A stretch of DNA of 64,000 bases from Doryteuthis pealeii (lineage: Eukaryota; Mollusca; Cephalopoda; Myopsida; Loliginidae): contig CM042151.1 in the NCBI GenBank assembly GCA_023376005.1, positions 73,196,605 to 73,260,604 of the forward strand, read 5' to 3'. Below are positions 33,792 to 45,851 of the stretch, one piece after another. A model generated the notes under the pieces. It saw only the letters and a list, made by a program, of their open reading frames with translations. It was not told where the DNA came from and did not search any database. Within the stretch, counting starts at the first letter, position 1. The number at the start of each line of letters is the position of its first letter. The position numbers and the translations under genes are program-made.

Positions 33792-35280
33792 TGCCTCAAA
33801 GCCATCCTGACTACTGGTCAGTATTACTCCTATGCAAATTTCTCCCTAACTATAGGCTTGTGCCCATGTATGGACATAGCCCTTTCTAGACTATGTGGCT
33901 CCTATACAGTAAGGGAATCTTCTATTCCCATTTACTAGCCTCAAGATTAACTCTACAAGAGTTTGTCCTGTTTGGTATCTGTATTTTGTGTTACATGTGC
34001 TCAGACAATAAAGTCTGTATTTTGTTACATACCATTTTGTTGGATTTCTTTATATGTATTCACCTACGTTTGTAGGTTTCTCAGAAGCCCCCTAATGTAT
34101 TATAAGAAACAGTTTTGGCGACTGAAGCCAAAACCACATTTAATTCTTACAATGGCATATCAACCCTTCCCAGGTTATCTAATGCCAACTGAAGTCATTT
34201 TGAAAAACAAAGGATTATGGTTTTTTTTTTATAAAGTTTTATAAATTTATTTTTATTAATAATAGAAATTAGATCTCTATTTGTCTGTAACCGAAACTAT
34301 GTCACAGCTTATATCACATTACCCAAAATCAATACATAGAATAAAGAATAATCTATTCATAATGGAGATTGTGTGTACTTCTGTCTGTAACAAAAACTAT
34401 GTCATAGCTCTACGTCACAATATTCTTATGCTATATACACCCAAAATTTGAGTAAGCAATTTAAAAAAAATTTTTGTACTCTCGTCCTTTTTTTTTTGTT
34501 TTTACAGTAACAAGAAGTTAACTAAAAAGTTTACAAATAAATAAATACCTATGATTTTGTGGAAAATTCATGTGGAAAATATTCAAAATAATTGTTTGAT
34601 TATTACATGCACACAACATTTTATTTGAGAGGGACGGGCCTCAGTTTTCATTTCAAATTGTTTTATTTTTATTATTTTTTCTTTTACTTCTTTAATAAAT
34701 ATGAGGATTTTGCTTACTTATGATACAAACCCTCTGACATTGGATTTTTAACTCCCAGCCTCTCAGGCAATGTCTTTCAAAAATTAATTTTTACGATCCT
34801 GGAGGGTGTTTCCTGTTGCTAGTATTAATAAAATAAATAAAAGCTGTTCCTTATAATTCAACATTTGAATTCTTTCCATTGTAATAATGACAATTTAAAT
34901 AAATAAACTATATATTATTCAAATAAATAAATAAACAATATGAATTATGAAATTAATTAAAAAAAAAGGTTCTATTACTTTAAATCGAAAAAATTATTTG
35001 CTAATTTTCAAAATGATCCAAAGGTTTAAGAAACTATGACTTGATATCCAAAAGATTACATTGAAAAACATACAGCATAATTCAGTTTTTCTTTTCAAAA
35101 ATCTTTTCATAATTCTGTTTACAGCTTACAGCCAGCATTTCGCCATATGTTCTTCAAAGGAACATTCCTTATCAGACAGAAGAAGCCTTTTTTTTGTTTT
35201 TTTTTTTTCTATAAATCCGAAAGAAACTGATATCGGGATCCATTTTCACTGTTAAGATTTAATTATAACATTCACTCAGT
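33792..35280. other. No recognised gene; inverted small repeats
   Basis: 34265-34420 holds two minus-strand copies of the GTCTGTAACCGAAACTATG repeat flanking a short spacer. The remainder is AT-rich without a supported gene. Confidence 0.45.
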
Positions 35281-35307
35281 ACATTTATAAAGAAAAAAAA
35301 TATCGCT

Positions 35308-35340
<33 letters not shown>

Positions 35341-35370
35341 AAGAAAAAAAAAGAAAAGAAAAGAAAAGCA
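35308..35370 (+). repeat. Poly(A) and AAAAG tract
   Basis: An A run of about 30 bases followed by AAAAG repeats. Confidence 0.9.
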
Positions 35371-35439
35371 TGCTCTTCTGGCGTCCATTTTGTTTGCACG
35401 CGAAAATCTATTGCCTAAACTTTTAATTTTAATTTTAGT

Positions 35440-35700
35440 CATAATTTCTTCATCTAATTTTGATAAAATATTTAAATACTGAAATTGTTAGATTTTCTGA
35501 TCAATTTTTTGTCCAAATTTTGCAAAACCAAGGATTTTTCAGTGCATCTTTGTTTACAATCTTTGATGTTATTTTCTAAAAAATTGGTACAAATGCAAGA
35601 TCTAATTTTTGCCATCAGTACTTAATAGACCAATACACATCATTTGGTCTCTTGTGCAATTTGATATTTTTTTTAAAGTGAAAAATCGACCTACTCTAAT
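35440..35700. repeat. Member of the 56.9/58.1-kb fold-back family
   Basis: It shares GGATTTTTCAGTGCAT, AAAAATTGGTACAA and GTGAAAAATCGACCTAC with 56860-56985 and, inverted, with 57925-58105. Confidence 0.6.
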
Positions 35701-35708
35701 ATATATAT

Positions 35709-35945
35709 TATTCCTTAGTTTGGAGAGGGATGAGGTGGAGAGGAGAAGGGCCTCAACAGCAAAGAGAGCCAGAAAGAGGGGGAAAAACCAGCAGTCCCAT
35801 AAAGCGTCACAGTTTGTGTGCATTCAGTGCACCAAAGACTGTCACTCAAGAATTGGCCTGCAGAGTCACCTGCACAGATGCAATTCATTTTTTTTGGACA
35901 CTACATCATCATCATCCTTAGTGGACGGAAAGGTGCCAACAATAT
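35709..35945 (+). pseudogene. 3-prime end of a LINE ORF with CCHC finger
   Basis: The frame (35609-35965) has an arginine/alanine-rich stretch and then FVCIQCTKDCHSRIGLQSHL, a C-x2-C-x3-C-SRIGL-x2-H-x3-C type finger. A TCATCATCATC tail follows. This combination is the usual C-terminus and 3-prime tail of some animal non-LTR retrotransposons. Upstream sequence is a different repeat, so the insertion is heavily 5-prime-truncated. Confidence 0.6.
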
Positions 35946-35993
35946 ATATATGTATATATATGTAGGGATTGTGGGTTGGTGTTCTATGAGGGT

Positions 35994-36082
35994 GGTCCAT
36001 GTTTTGTTGTTTTTGACAAGTTTCTTGATGGTGCATCATCAATAAGGACATTGACAACTTCAAAAACAACAAAACATGGACC
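35994..36082. repeat. 23-bp-arm inverted repeat
   Basis: The arms 35994-36016 and 36060-36082 (GGTCCATGTTTTGTTG and its complement) are perfect over 23 bp with a 43-bp loop. It could be a very short MITE or a hairpin. Confidence 0.85.
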
Positions 36083-36083
36083 G

Positions 36084-36154
<71 letters not shown>
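36083..36154 (+). repeat. (TC)n(TA)n microsatellite
   Basis: A CT run passing directly into a TA run. The SLSL/YIYI reading frames over it are artefacts. Confidence 0.92.
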
Positions 36155-36158
<4 letters not shown>

Positions 36159-37340
36159 CAAAACAGAGGAAAGTAAGTTTAACTAAGAAAGAATAAAAAG
36201 CTGAAAAATCATTTAAAGATTTATTCTGCGTGATAAATTAGTGATTTTTCAAAAAAAGAAAAGAAAAAGGAAACGTTTAAGAAAAAGCAGGTTATTTCAA
36301 CTTTACAATCTTGAGAAGAATTTCACAAAAGTGAACGATGGTCTAAAAAGTTTGCTCATTCCTATCTTAAATCCAAAAAAAATTCAATAACTTTTCGTTG
36401 GACTTAGTGCCAGTAAGATGAAATGAAATTCGAACACAGTTTGTCGATTCCACATTTCCTGTTGATACCCCACGCACTTAGGTAATGATGATCATGTACA
36501 TCATGGCTTAATTTGGTTCGGTTTGTTGGATTATTTTGATATATAAGCCGTGCTACAATACACCACTTAAATTTAGAGACTAAGAGAGGTCACATGGCTT
36601 AAAACTCAGCCAATCAACAGCCCAAATGCGTGGCTGGTTGACCACTTAATCACTGATACTGAGAGACGTCCATTTGCAATCATTGACGAAGGACTTGCAA
36701 TAGTGAGGAGCACCAAGGAACAATCAAAGGATTCTTTTTACCAAGGATTTCTGCTGGACAAGCACTCTTGCTTGAAGCCTAAAGAATAGCCCATAAAATC
36801 GTAACAGGATTTTATGGCATATTAATTCTTTTTGGGTTATTTTAAACAATAGGATTCCATAAAAGGCTTACAGAAAGGTAAAACAATGGATCACAGCGGC
36901 AGTGTGGAGAGGGGGGATTTGCTGCTTGGGCAACAGCTCATCCTCCATGTGAACCTGCCCAGGCTACGTAGTTAAAAAAAAAAAATATTTTTTTTGGACA
37001 CTACTCCAAACAACAAAATAATGGATCTTTAAAATCGTTTTGCATGGTTTCTTTATTTAATGGCCTTGTGCCACACTTTTAGCTGTAATCTTCCAATCAA
37101 TTTTTACTCAGCCTGACATTATGAATTCGAAATGGATATTTTGTTTTATCACCAAAACCAAAATTACCAATGACCTTATCAAAATTTGTTCTTTTAATAA
37201 TTGTTTTATTCCAACAACCTAGAAATTTCTGTCAACTGTAACTTTTGATTTGACCTTTAAATAAACCCAATGTATCTTGTTTGTGGAAAGAAAATATACT
37301 ACACAAACAAATAAAACAGGAAGAGAACAAAAATTATTAT
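36155..37340. other. No recognised gene
   Basis: Mixed AT-rich sequence. 36505-36560 weakly resembles the RepA 5-prime end. Nothing further is supported. Confidence 0.4.
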
Positions 37341-37500
37341 ATACTAGCTAGGGTACCTAGTCCAACAAGAAATACCTGAAGACGGCTAGAGGACACATTG
37401 TCTGAAACATGTAGATAACAATAAAGATGAGGACAATAGTTTGAATAATCCAAATTATCAAGCCTCATCTAAAAAATTCAGAGAAATATTTCAATTCTTG
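37340..37500 (+). repeat. GAAACATGTAGATAACAAT module
   Basis: Relative of 10005-10225, sharing GATAACAATAAAGATGAGGA, cut here at 20 bases, and ATTCAGAGAAATA. It directly abuts a RepA copy. Confidence 0.6.
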
Positions 37501-37870
37501 TTGGGTTATTTGTTTTATTCATTTATTCAAACAATTTTTTTTAACACATTTTTTAATACTCATTTTTTATCTATGGAACGAAATGGGACCCTAACAGGTA
37601 CTACTACTCCGGGTCAGACAATGAAAAGGTACACCACATTCCCCAGAGCTCCAGAATTGGAACTTCACCATCAGATAGAGTTTAACGTCATACCGAGGAC
37701 ACTAAGACCATCAAAGTGAACCTGGGAGTAATGGTGATGAAGGGGTACTCCACATTCCCCAGAGCTCCAGAATTGGAACTTCACCATTAGATGTAGTTTA
37801 ACATCATACCCAGGACACTACGACCCTTAGCCACTGCCTTCTAGCACATATATGATAAAAAGGGTTGTAG
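37500..37870 (+). repeat. RepA retroposon copy with internal duplication
   Basis: The segment containing CTCCACATTCCCCAGAGC appears twice (from about 37625 and 37745), so the unit is locally duplicated or two copies were joined. Confidence 0.7.
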
Positions 37871-38328
37871 GGTTGCCAGATGTTTTCATGAATTTCACCA
37901 GACAATCAACTACAGAAAACTCAGTCATCAGAGTTATTAATATTAATCTACACTATTTTTTTTAATAGTGCTATTTTTGCTACATACTTTCATCAGTATA
38001 TTGTACAATATTTTAATGATTTTATAATCAAAGCAACTTAAATTTTTAAAAATAAATATGGCTGGAGAATTTTAAAAAAAGCAAAATTAAAATCATTTTG
38101 TAAGATTTCTAAAAAAAAAAAAAAGGGAACATTTGACCTAATTTAAATCTAAATTGGACCTGATTCTTGGAATTCTATTAAGAGCTAAGATGAAAAGAAG
38201 CTAAGGGCTGACTGCTGAAAATTAACATACAAATAAAATGGGAAGTTCAATCTCCCTTTCACACTCTCCAATCTTTCTCTCTTTATACTCACAGAGAAAC
38301 TTACATATATAGGGAGTAGTTAATCAAG

Positions 38329-38363
<35 letters not shown>

Positions 38364-39560
38364 TAGAGAGGGGGGATGTGACAGGGAGTATGTGAGTAAG
38401 AGACAAGTCAGTTTTTGACTTAATTACAAATTACGAATTAGTACGAAGTAATATAATTTTTATATAACTCCATCCAAGAACTAAGGAATATTTTAGTATG
38501 TATTTTGTATCATTAAAGTAAACAAGAAAAAAGCCTTTACGAAACAAAAATTGATTTACTCAGCTTAAGTATAATAATAATAATAATGATTATATATATT
38601 TATAGTCATCCACAGACACTTGTTTTGACTTATCAAGTCTCTTCAGTGTGGCTAGATATTTTGTGAGCTACCTAAAACCGGGATAGAACTTCCATCGATT
38701 CAGCATCAGTCAGACAGCTTAATCGCTAGGCTATTGTCACCCACAGAATGCAAAGGGGATTTTAACTGTTTTAATACACACATCTGTATGTATGTAAAGG
38801 ACGCCACAACGCTCCACCCCTTTTTATATTGAGAGTATTGAAAATATACACACATATATATATATATGATATTTGCATTTAAACCTTTATTTAGGAGAAA
38901 TGAGAGCTCATTTTAGGGATTGATTTTTTTTATTCTCATAATTTGATGAAACTGTAAAAAGCAAAATGTCTCCTATAAATAAATTTATATCTTCAACAAC
39001 AATTCTAAATTCCTCACATAGTGAGCTAGGCTAGCATATCTTTGGAAGTGGGTTCGATTCTCAATTGTTGCCCTATATTTCTGGTCTTTTTTTCTTGAGA
39101 AAATTGTTGGATTCATTATCCAATATATATATATATATATATAAGCAATCGTAGAAACCTTAGTAAGCTGGAAATATGACTTTCATGAATTTGATTTAAA
39201 TATTTAGTTTCTCTATGATTTCAGAATATCAATGAATTTACTAAATACTACTGAACCCTAAATTCTTGGAAATCATATTTCCCCCAAATGTCCTTACCTA
39301 TTTTATATCAGATGTAGGGTATTTTGTTCTTTTGTCGTCCCAAACCCTAATGTACGCAAGCTGGTGTCAGGCGAATTTCTGGCTGAACTTAGATATTTTC
39401 TGAATCGTGTTCTTGTTGCTTTTTTGCTAGATATTCTACAGCTCCCCTGTGGATATTTTACACCCCAAACCCAATGTATAGTATGAAAATTGTTTTGAAA
39501 TTTGACTGAGTTTTGGAATAATTCAATTGAATTTTGTACAAATAGAAAAAAACATCCTTT
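37871..39560. other. No recognised gene; several TA/GA microsatellites
   Basis: TA/GA tracts occur at 38328-38370, 38855-38869 and 39122-39142. No domain-bearing frame is present. Confidence 0.45.
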
Positions 39561-39570
39561 AAAAGGGGAG

Positions 39571-40134
39571 GTTTGGTTTGGTTTGTTTTACGGCATATCA
39601 ACCTTGGTGGGTCATTTAATGCCAACAAAGTTGTGCATTAAATTCATTCTTAATGCATAGTACAATTTTTTTTATAAACTCATGTTTTTCTATTCAACCC
39701 AGAGATGGGACCCTAACAGATACTACCACTCCGGGTCGGAGTGGACCAGGGAGCAATGGTGATGAAGGGGTGCTCCACATTCCCCAAACCTCCAGAACTG
39801 GAACCTCACCATCAGATAGAGTTTAACGTCATTCCCAGGACATGTAGACCCTCAGCCCCCACCTTCTAGCACCCATATGATAAGAAGGATTGGGGGTTGC
39901 CATAAGGGCAATAGGGTTGGATATGGCCAGCCGATTGATCGGAGGGGGTCTCTCCAACTGAACGTCTAGCCCAAGAAAAGCCTAAAGTGGAATATTGCAA
40001 GTCATGGACCGCTCAGCCACCTGGGTTCTATCCTTAAGCATCACGGACTGCCACCCACGGCCAACAGGTGGCCCCATTGGGGGAATCTTACCCCTCTGCA
40101 GAGGTGCATTCTAACGCCCCAGCCGACAGGGTGG
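39571..40134 (+). mobile_element. RepA retroposon, full-length 564-bp copy
   Basis: The unit is flanked by an 11-bp direct repeat TAAAAGGGGAG (39560-39570 and 40135-40145), which defines both ends. It starts GTTTGGTTTGG, passes GTTTTACGGCATATCAACC and GATGGGACCCTAACAG, and ends CAGCCGACAGGGTGG. At least eight other complete or partial copies occur in the window (near 25250, 25800, 31200, 32340, 37500, 57240, 59740-60415 and 63730). An 11-bp duplication suggests retroposition by LINE machinery. I see no A/B box, coding frame or poly(A) tail, so it is not an ordinary tRNA SINE. Confidence 0.72.
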
Positions 40135-40154
40135 TAAAAGGGGAGGGAGTTATA

Positions 40155-40580
40155 AAATATCTACATTGATTTACTGATAATAATAATCTGGGGGGGGGGT
40201 GAGTAAAAACCTACATTAGTTTGCCCACAAAAAAGCGACAAAAACGCAACTGTTTTAGCAAGCTGGCATAAGGTAAATATCTGGCCCAACTTAGATATTT
40301 TCCAAGTTGTGTTTTTGTTGCTTTTTTGTTGGCAAATCAATGTAGATATTTTACACACCCCAGATTATTATTATCAGTAAATCAATGTAGATATTTTACA
40401 CCCCCCAGATTATTATTATCGGTAAATCAATGTAGATATTTTACACCCCCCAGATTATTATCAGTAAATCAGTGTAGATATTTTACACCCCCCAGATTAT
40501 TATTATCAGTAAATCAATGTAGATATTTTACACCCCCCAGATTATTATTATCAGTAAATCAATGTAGATATTCTATAATC
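40155..40580 (+). repeat. 53-bp minisatellite with an inverted unit
   Basis: About five tandem units of roughly 50-53 bp containing AATCAATGTAGATATTTTAC, CCCCCCAG and ATTATTATTATC (40325-40575). One related unit lies in reverse orientation at 40155-40200. Related single units are scattered at 39430-39470, 46490-46530, 47880-47990 and 50600-50640. Confidence 0.85.
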
Positions 40581-40958
40581 CCCTCCACTTTTAAAATTTT
40601 TTTTATTTATTTCAATTGGATTTTTAAAGAACTCAAACTTCAAAACAATTTTCATACTGTCTGCTCTCTTTTGATTTTACCATAAAATACAAATATAAAT
40701 AAGAACTCAGACAATAGTTTTTTCCAATTGAATTTGTACAATATATTTTTACAAAACAAGGATTTTTACCTGAAAAATATCTAAGTTGTGACAGAAATTT
40801 TCCTGATGTGGACACGGTAAAACAGCGTAAATTAGGGCAAGAGACCATGACAACAAAAGGTCAAATCTGTTGTATCCATGGTAGTGACAATTTATAGTAC
40901 ACAATGCAATTTAATCACTTTTATCACCATATTTTATAAGCATACTAATCACATATTA

Positions 40959-42509
40959 TTAAAGGTCACCACCGTGAGTCTGCAAGTGTTTTTTCAAATG
41001 TGAACTTTGTGAAAACTGTGATCCACAAACATCACATTGAAAGGGTTTTTCTCCTGTGTGAGTCAGTACATGTCTTTCGAGAGGTGAACTCTGTGAAAAT
41101 CTTGCCCCACAAATTTTACAATGAAATGGCTTTTCTCCAGTATGAGTTCGCATGTGTGTTCTCAAATGTGTATTTTGAGAAAATTTTGCATCGCAAATAT
41201 CACACTGGAAAGGTTTTTCTCCTGTGTGTGTTCTCACATGTCTCCTGAAGTTGGAATTATCAGAAAATTTTGCCCCGCAAATATCGCAACGGAACGGTTG
41301 TTCACCATTGTGTTTTTGCATATGAATTTTCAAATTCAAATTTCGCGTAAACTTTGACCCACAGACTTCACAGGTGAAGGGTTTGCCATCATGATTTGTC
41401 CGTATGTGCCTTCTTAAATGCAAACCTTTTGAAAACTTTGACCCGCAAATGTCACAATTAAACGGTTGCCCTTCATTGTGCTCTTCCACATGCTTCTTAA
41501 ATTGAGAATTTTGCGAGAATTTTATGCCACAGATATCACAACTAAACGGCTTCTCTCCAGTGTGCACTCGTAGATGGGCATCAAGATTTGACTTCTGTAC
41601 AAACTTCAACCCGCAAATCTCACAGCTGAACCGCTTCTCTCCGGTGTGCACTCGTATATGGGCATTGAGATTTGACTTCTGTACAAATTTCAGCCCGCAA
41701 ATCTCACAGCTGAACCGCTTCTCTCCGGTGTGCACTCGTAGATGGGCATCAAGATTTGACTTCTGTACAAACTTCAACCCGCAAATCTCACAGCTGAACG
41801 GCTTCTCTCCAGTGTGCACTCGTAGATGGGCATCAAGATTTGATTTCTGTATAAACTTCAACCCACAAATCTCACAGATGCATGGTTTTTCTCCTGTGTG
41901 TACTTTTGTGTGTTTCTTAAGATTCAGACTACTTGAAAAGCTCATTCCACATTCATCACAGGTGCACGGTTTTTCATCAGTGTGTATATGCACATGTTTC
42001 TTCAGAGAAAGGTAATCTGAAAATTGTAAATCACAGATGTCACACTGGAAGGTTTTTCTATTGGTAGGTTCTTCGATGGGAGATTTAAAATCTAAATGTT
42101 GTAAAATGTTTTTTTCGATACTTGGGGTGGCTGACAATGCCTGTTTATTTGCATGTCTCTCCATGTGCTTAATGAGGTGCACATTGGCAGCAAACCGTAA
42201 TCCACAAATGGCGCAGTGAAAAGGAGTTTTACTTGAGTGGGTCTGCATATGCATCCTTAGCTGAGAAATTTCAGGAAATAACAGCTTGCACGTTTCGCAG
42301 TGGAATGGTTTTTTACTCAAGTGTATACTCAAGTGATATTGAAGGTTTGAATTATCAGAAAAGTTACACTGGCACTTTTCACAATAGAATGGTTTTCTCT
42401 TGGCTTTGGAATGTTCAGTGTTATTTCCGCTGAAACTTTTCTGGGAATGAGGGTCATAGGCCCAGACAGTGATTTTCTTTTTCTTAATAGTTTCCATGGT
42501 TCTACACAT
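40959..42509 (-). CDS. C2H2 zinc-finger protein with 16 fingers
   Basis: A 516-residue intact frame. Sixteen C2H2 fingers run from about residue 43 to 512: three, a 36-residue linker, then thirteen nearly continuous. Several linkers are of TGEKP type, the DNA-binding class of these proteins. A nuclear sequence-specific DNA-binding role is expected; targets are unknown. Fingers 6-9 (about 212-316) are near-identical and share the helix QKSNLDAH or QKSNLNAH. The N-terminal 40 residues are basic (KKKK at 9-12) and show no KRAB, BTB or SET domain. An in-frame stop lies 15 bases upstream. The second ATG (42497, Met5) has a much better context (ACCATGG), so it may be the true start. The whole array is in one exon. 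A upstream 5-prime exon is possible. Confidence 0.9.
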   Translation of the reverse strand: MCRTMETIKKKKITVWAYDPHSQKSFSGNNTEHSKAKRKPFYCEKCQCNFSDNSNLQYHLSIHLSKKPFHCETCKLLFPEISQLRMHMQTHSSKTPFHCAICGLRFAANVHLIKHMERHANKQALSATPSIEKNILQHLDFKSPIEEPTNRKTFQCDICDLQFSDYLSLKKHVHIHTDEKPCTCDECGMSFSSSLNLKKHTKVHTGEKPCICEICGLKFIQKSNLDAHLRVHTGEKPFSCEICGLKFVQKSNLDAHLRVHTGEKRFSCEICGLKFVQKSNLNAHIRVHTGEKRFSCEICGLKFVQKSNLDAHLRVHTGEKPFSCDICGIKFSQNSQFKKHVEEHNEGQPFNCDICGSKFSKGLHLRRHIRTNHDGKPFTCEVCGSKFTRNLNLKIHMQKHNGEQPFRCDICGAKFSDNSNFRRHVRTHTGEKPFQCDICDAKFSQNTHLRTHMRTHTGEKPFHCKICGARFSQSSPLERHVLTHTGEKPFQCDVCGSQFSQSSHLKKHLQTHGGDL

Positions 42510-42520
42510 GGAAATTTCAA

Positions 42521-42920
42521 GTCAGTTGTCTTTTAGAATCTTTGGAAAAATAAAAACAAGAATAATTTCAATCTATTTTTATACAAAATCAAAAAGAATC
42601 CATTCTTGTGTTTGACCATGAAAAGATCAGGATTTTCTTTCAAGAAAACCAAAACTTACAAAACTCACACTCTTATCGTATTCTTGTGAATGTAACTGTC
42701 TGAATAATTAGCCCCATTTCCAGAGCGTCAAGATTCCGTGGTATTTTACCCATACAATGGGATATTTTAAAGTTCACTATCTGTTCACTTCAGAACTCAT
42801 TCTATTCAAATAAAGTCCAATTATTATTGTAATCGGGGTCCTTCTGCTCAATTACTGTCCCTTTGAGCCACCAGCTCAAACTGGTGTGAAAACTCACAAA
42901 GATAATAATAATAATAATAA
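42521..42920. other. Sequence upstream of the zinc-finger gene
   Basis: It would hold the promoter or an intron of the minus-strand zinc-finger gene, but I cannot identify a TATA box or a splice site with confidence. A short (ATA)n run lies at 42903-42922. Confidence 0.35.
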
Positions 42921-42922
42921 TC

Positions 42923-43180
42923 CTCTAGTTCAATTCCTGGACAAGACTGTTTGCATTTCACTTTGTGTCAATGCCCTTAGGAAATGTATGAATCCCTCTC
43001 TTCTCCCTTCGGTTATGGTTATATAATAGGGCAGACTTGTTTTTTTTTTCTTTGGTTAGGCAACCAGTCAAAGAGAAGGAAAGATCTGAATTCAAACAAG
43101 TTGTACTCTGCTTAAAAAAAAATTTAACCTAGTGTCACATCCTGCTTGTGGCAGAGAAAGGGTTAAGTAAATACATGTGG
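42923..43180 (+). mobile_element. SINE-A, 5-prime-truncated copy
   Basis: It begins at the B-box-like AGTTCAATTCCTGG and follows the body of 33540-33780, including GGCAGACTTG, TTGGTTAGGCAACCAGTC and GTGTCACATCCTGCTTG. The A-box is absent. Confidence 0.7.
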
Positions 43181-43793
43181 ATTGTTTGTGCTGGCTCTTC
43201 AATAAATCTCCAGATCAACACATTTTTATTCCATTAAAATCTGAAAATAAAACAAAGACAAAGATAAAAAAAGACAATCGAGAAAGAAGAAAAGAATATA
43301 ATTATAATCAAAACATAATCTATCTATAAAGGGCAGTTTGTATGTATTTCCGGAGAAAAATAAAAAAATAAAACAATTAATATATATATATATATACACA
43401 TATATATACACATTCACTATCACTACATCTTGGTTTTTGAGCAAAAATAATGAAGATTTGATTTATATTCATGAAGATAATTAGAAAATAGAATTTAAAT
43501 GATAACAGCATCAAATTTTTTTTGCATTTAGGATTTTGAATAGGAGATATTAATTTTTCTTTTCACTGTGTCTGGATCAATGCATGGTCTTTTTTACATA
43601 GGGATCCTAATGGGTCTTCTTGTGAAGATCCAACTTGCAATTCAATGATTATGGATCTGCGAGATTAACTTTTTTTACCCCCCCTTACCAAGGCAATGCT
43701 GGGTAGCCACTTCTAGTTATATATAAATATATATTCATATATAAGTATAATCAAAAATATAATTAATTGTAATCAAAAGGTAAAAGATTAAAA

Positions 43794-43840
<47 letters not shown>

Positions 43841-45110
43841 TTGATATATATATTGTGACATATCGCTGGTACATCAACCAGCATACATATGTTAGAATTA
43901 GAAGAAAACTTTATTTGAAAGAAATAAATAAAAAGAAAACCCAAAGATGCGTAGGCGAGCAAAGGAAGTAAGATTCAACTGTTTTTTGTATTTTTACGAA
44001 GGAATGTTAACATTCCTACTACTACATATGTACTTAGAAGACAGTTGTACTCTTCCCCCCCCCCACACACACACCTCGGGTGATAGGGAAAGTATGCATG
44101 TGGAATTTAAATGTGACCCCGTAAGCCTAAGAGTACACCTTACCCCAGGGTGTTGCTATGACAACGACTGAGATGGGTTTTTCGCGCGAAGAATCATGCA
44201 AGCAAGACACAGTTAAAGGAACCACCTGATAGTCGGCACCTGCAAACGACCTGCTCTGCAAAAATTCGATATTTGGACGGGAGGACGGAGGAATTAAAGA
44301 CATTTTACCATGAATTAAAGTTAATTCATTTTGGATGGAAAGAACGAATCACTGTTGATAAAAAAAAGAGCAAAAAGGAAATGAACAATTTAATAAAAGG
44401 ACATTCTGTCGAGTTACAACGTCACAGTGAGTTAACAAAAAGATATATCATATTTTGTATTCTGTGAATTCCTATTGTCTGTCATATATTTTATGTAATG
44501 TTGATATGGTTGATATATATATTCAATTGCTCGCCCACTCATTTAACAATACAAATCATATATTCATTTTTACTCCCCTGATTCCATGTATATTTGTATA
44601 TATGCATTTACCCTTTTTTATATAAATAAATTGTAATTAAATGTTAATAAATGTTCGTGTGTTTATCAGAAATCCTGTTTGTTCTTCGTCATTCAGTGTT
44701 GTTGCCATTCATCGGTCTTCTACCCTTTCACGGGAGCAAAGAGAAATGTCTTGAATCCCATCCCTTTTGTACTATTTATTTTTACATCTGGGACCTTTTG
44801 TATTTTTTTTCGTTATTTCATGTTGCAGAGGTGCACTGGTCATCCATAACGAGTGTGTGTGCTTATTAATATATATATATGTAAATATAACACTGGGAAA
44901 CACATTTTTTGTTGAGTTGGATCAGACATTTGTTTTTGACTATTGTTTTGACCATGAATCCAAAAATGACTCCATCTTTTTTTCTATATCACCTCAACTT
45001 TGTGAGCTACAGGATACCCTCGATTTTTCTCAAAGACCATTGAAATACAGCATCTAACAAATCTGTGGTTATTTTATGGAAGGTTTTAAAATTTACAAAT
45101 GCTGGAAAAT
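43181..45110. other. No recognised gene; TA microsatellites
   Basis: TA tracts run 43380-43410 and 43797-43838, with a C/CA tract at 44055-44072. The frames at 43947-44171 and 44273-44467 have no recognisable domain. Confidence 0.45.
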
Positions 45111-45122
45111 AATCAAAAATTT

Positions 45123-45337
45123 GGACCATATGACCCTTTTGCGATCTTGATTCGTGGGGAATTTTTTCCATTTACACCGTCAAAATCCGGTTAATTGTTA
45201 ACAGACGATTTCAAGAGATTTTTTTTTAAATTACAAAACTAACCCCTAACCCTAACCCATAACAAACAACCGAATTTTTATGGTGTAAATGAGGAAAGTG
45301 TCCTTGTGAGTCGAGATCGCGGAAGGTCATATGGTCC
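45123..45337. mobile_element. Palindromic MITE with telomere-like motif
   Basis: It begins GGACCATATGACC and ends GGTCATATGGTCC. The arms are imperfect inverted repeats for most of the length, sharing TTTACACC and CCGGTT or AACCG. Flanks are AAAAATTT and AAAAATTA (7 of 8). CTAACCCCTAACCCTAACCC (45240-45259) lies near the centre. Non-coding. Confidence 0.7.
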
Positions 45338-45813
45338 AAAAATTACATTGGGCAACACAATTTTTCTTGAGATAGATCTAACACTTGTTTTGGACTAAAT
45401 TTTAGAATCTGAATCCAAAAATTACCCCAGCTTTTTTCTATTACATGAATGTTTTCAGTAACAAAATACCCTCGCATGTTCTCAAAAATTTTTAACAAAT
45501 TTGTGCTTATTTTATAGAATGTTTAAAAAAATTTATAATGGAAAATAATAAAAAATTGTTTAACTATAATGTTTGTACAAATTCATCTTGTTCATACAAA
45601 GGATATTATTGTTACTGGGAGTCAAATTGTGGGCAAGTAGTTAAGGTGAAAATTTACATGTATAGTTTTTTCTCAACAGAAATTATGTCCAGAATTGTTA
45701 CCTAGTGTTATATATTTATATAATTATATAGTGTAGAGGATATTGTACAATATTTATATATTTTCAAAAATATCCTACACTACCTTCCAGAATTGATAGG
45801 ATCTGCACATCCA

Positions 45814-45851
<38 letters not shown>

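Noticed and set aside
40201..40580. Repetitive protein with NQCRYFTPPRLL repeats
   Set aside because: It is the translation of the 53-bp minisatellite; related units elsewhere are non-coding and in both orientations.
41524..42015. A 163-codon plus-strand frame opposite the zinc-finger gene
   Set aside because: It is the antisense shadow of the repeated fingers; its own repeats follow the finger period.
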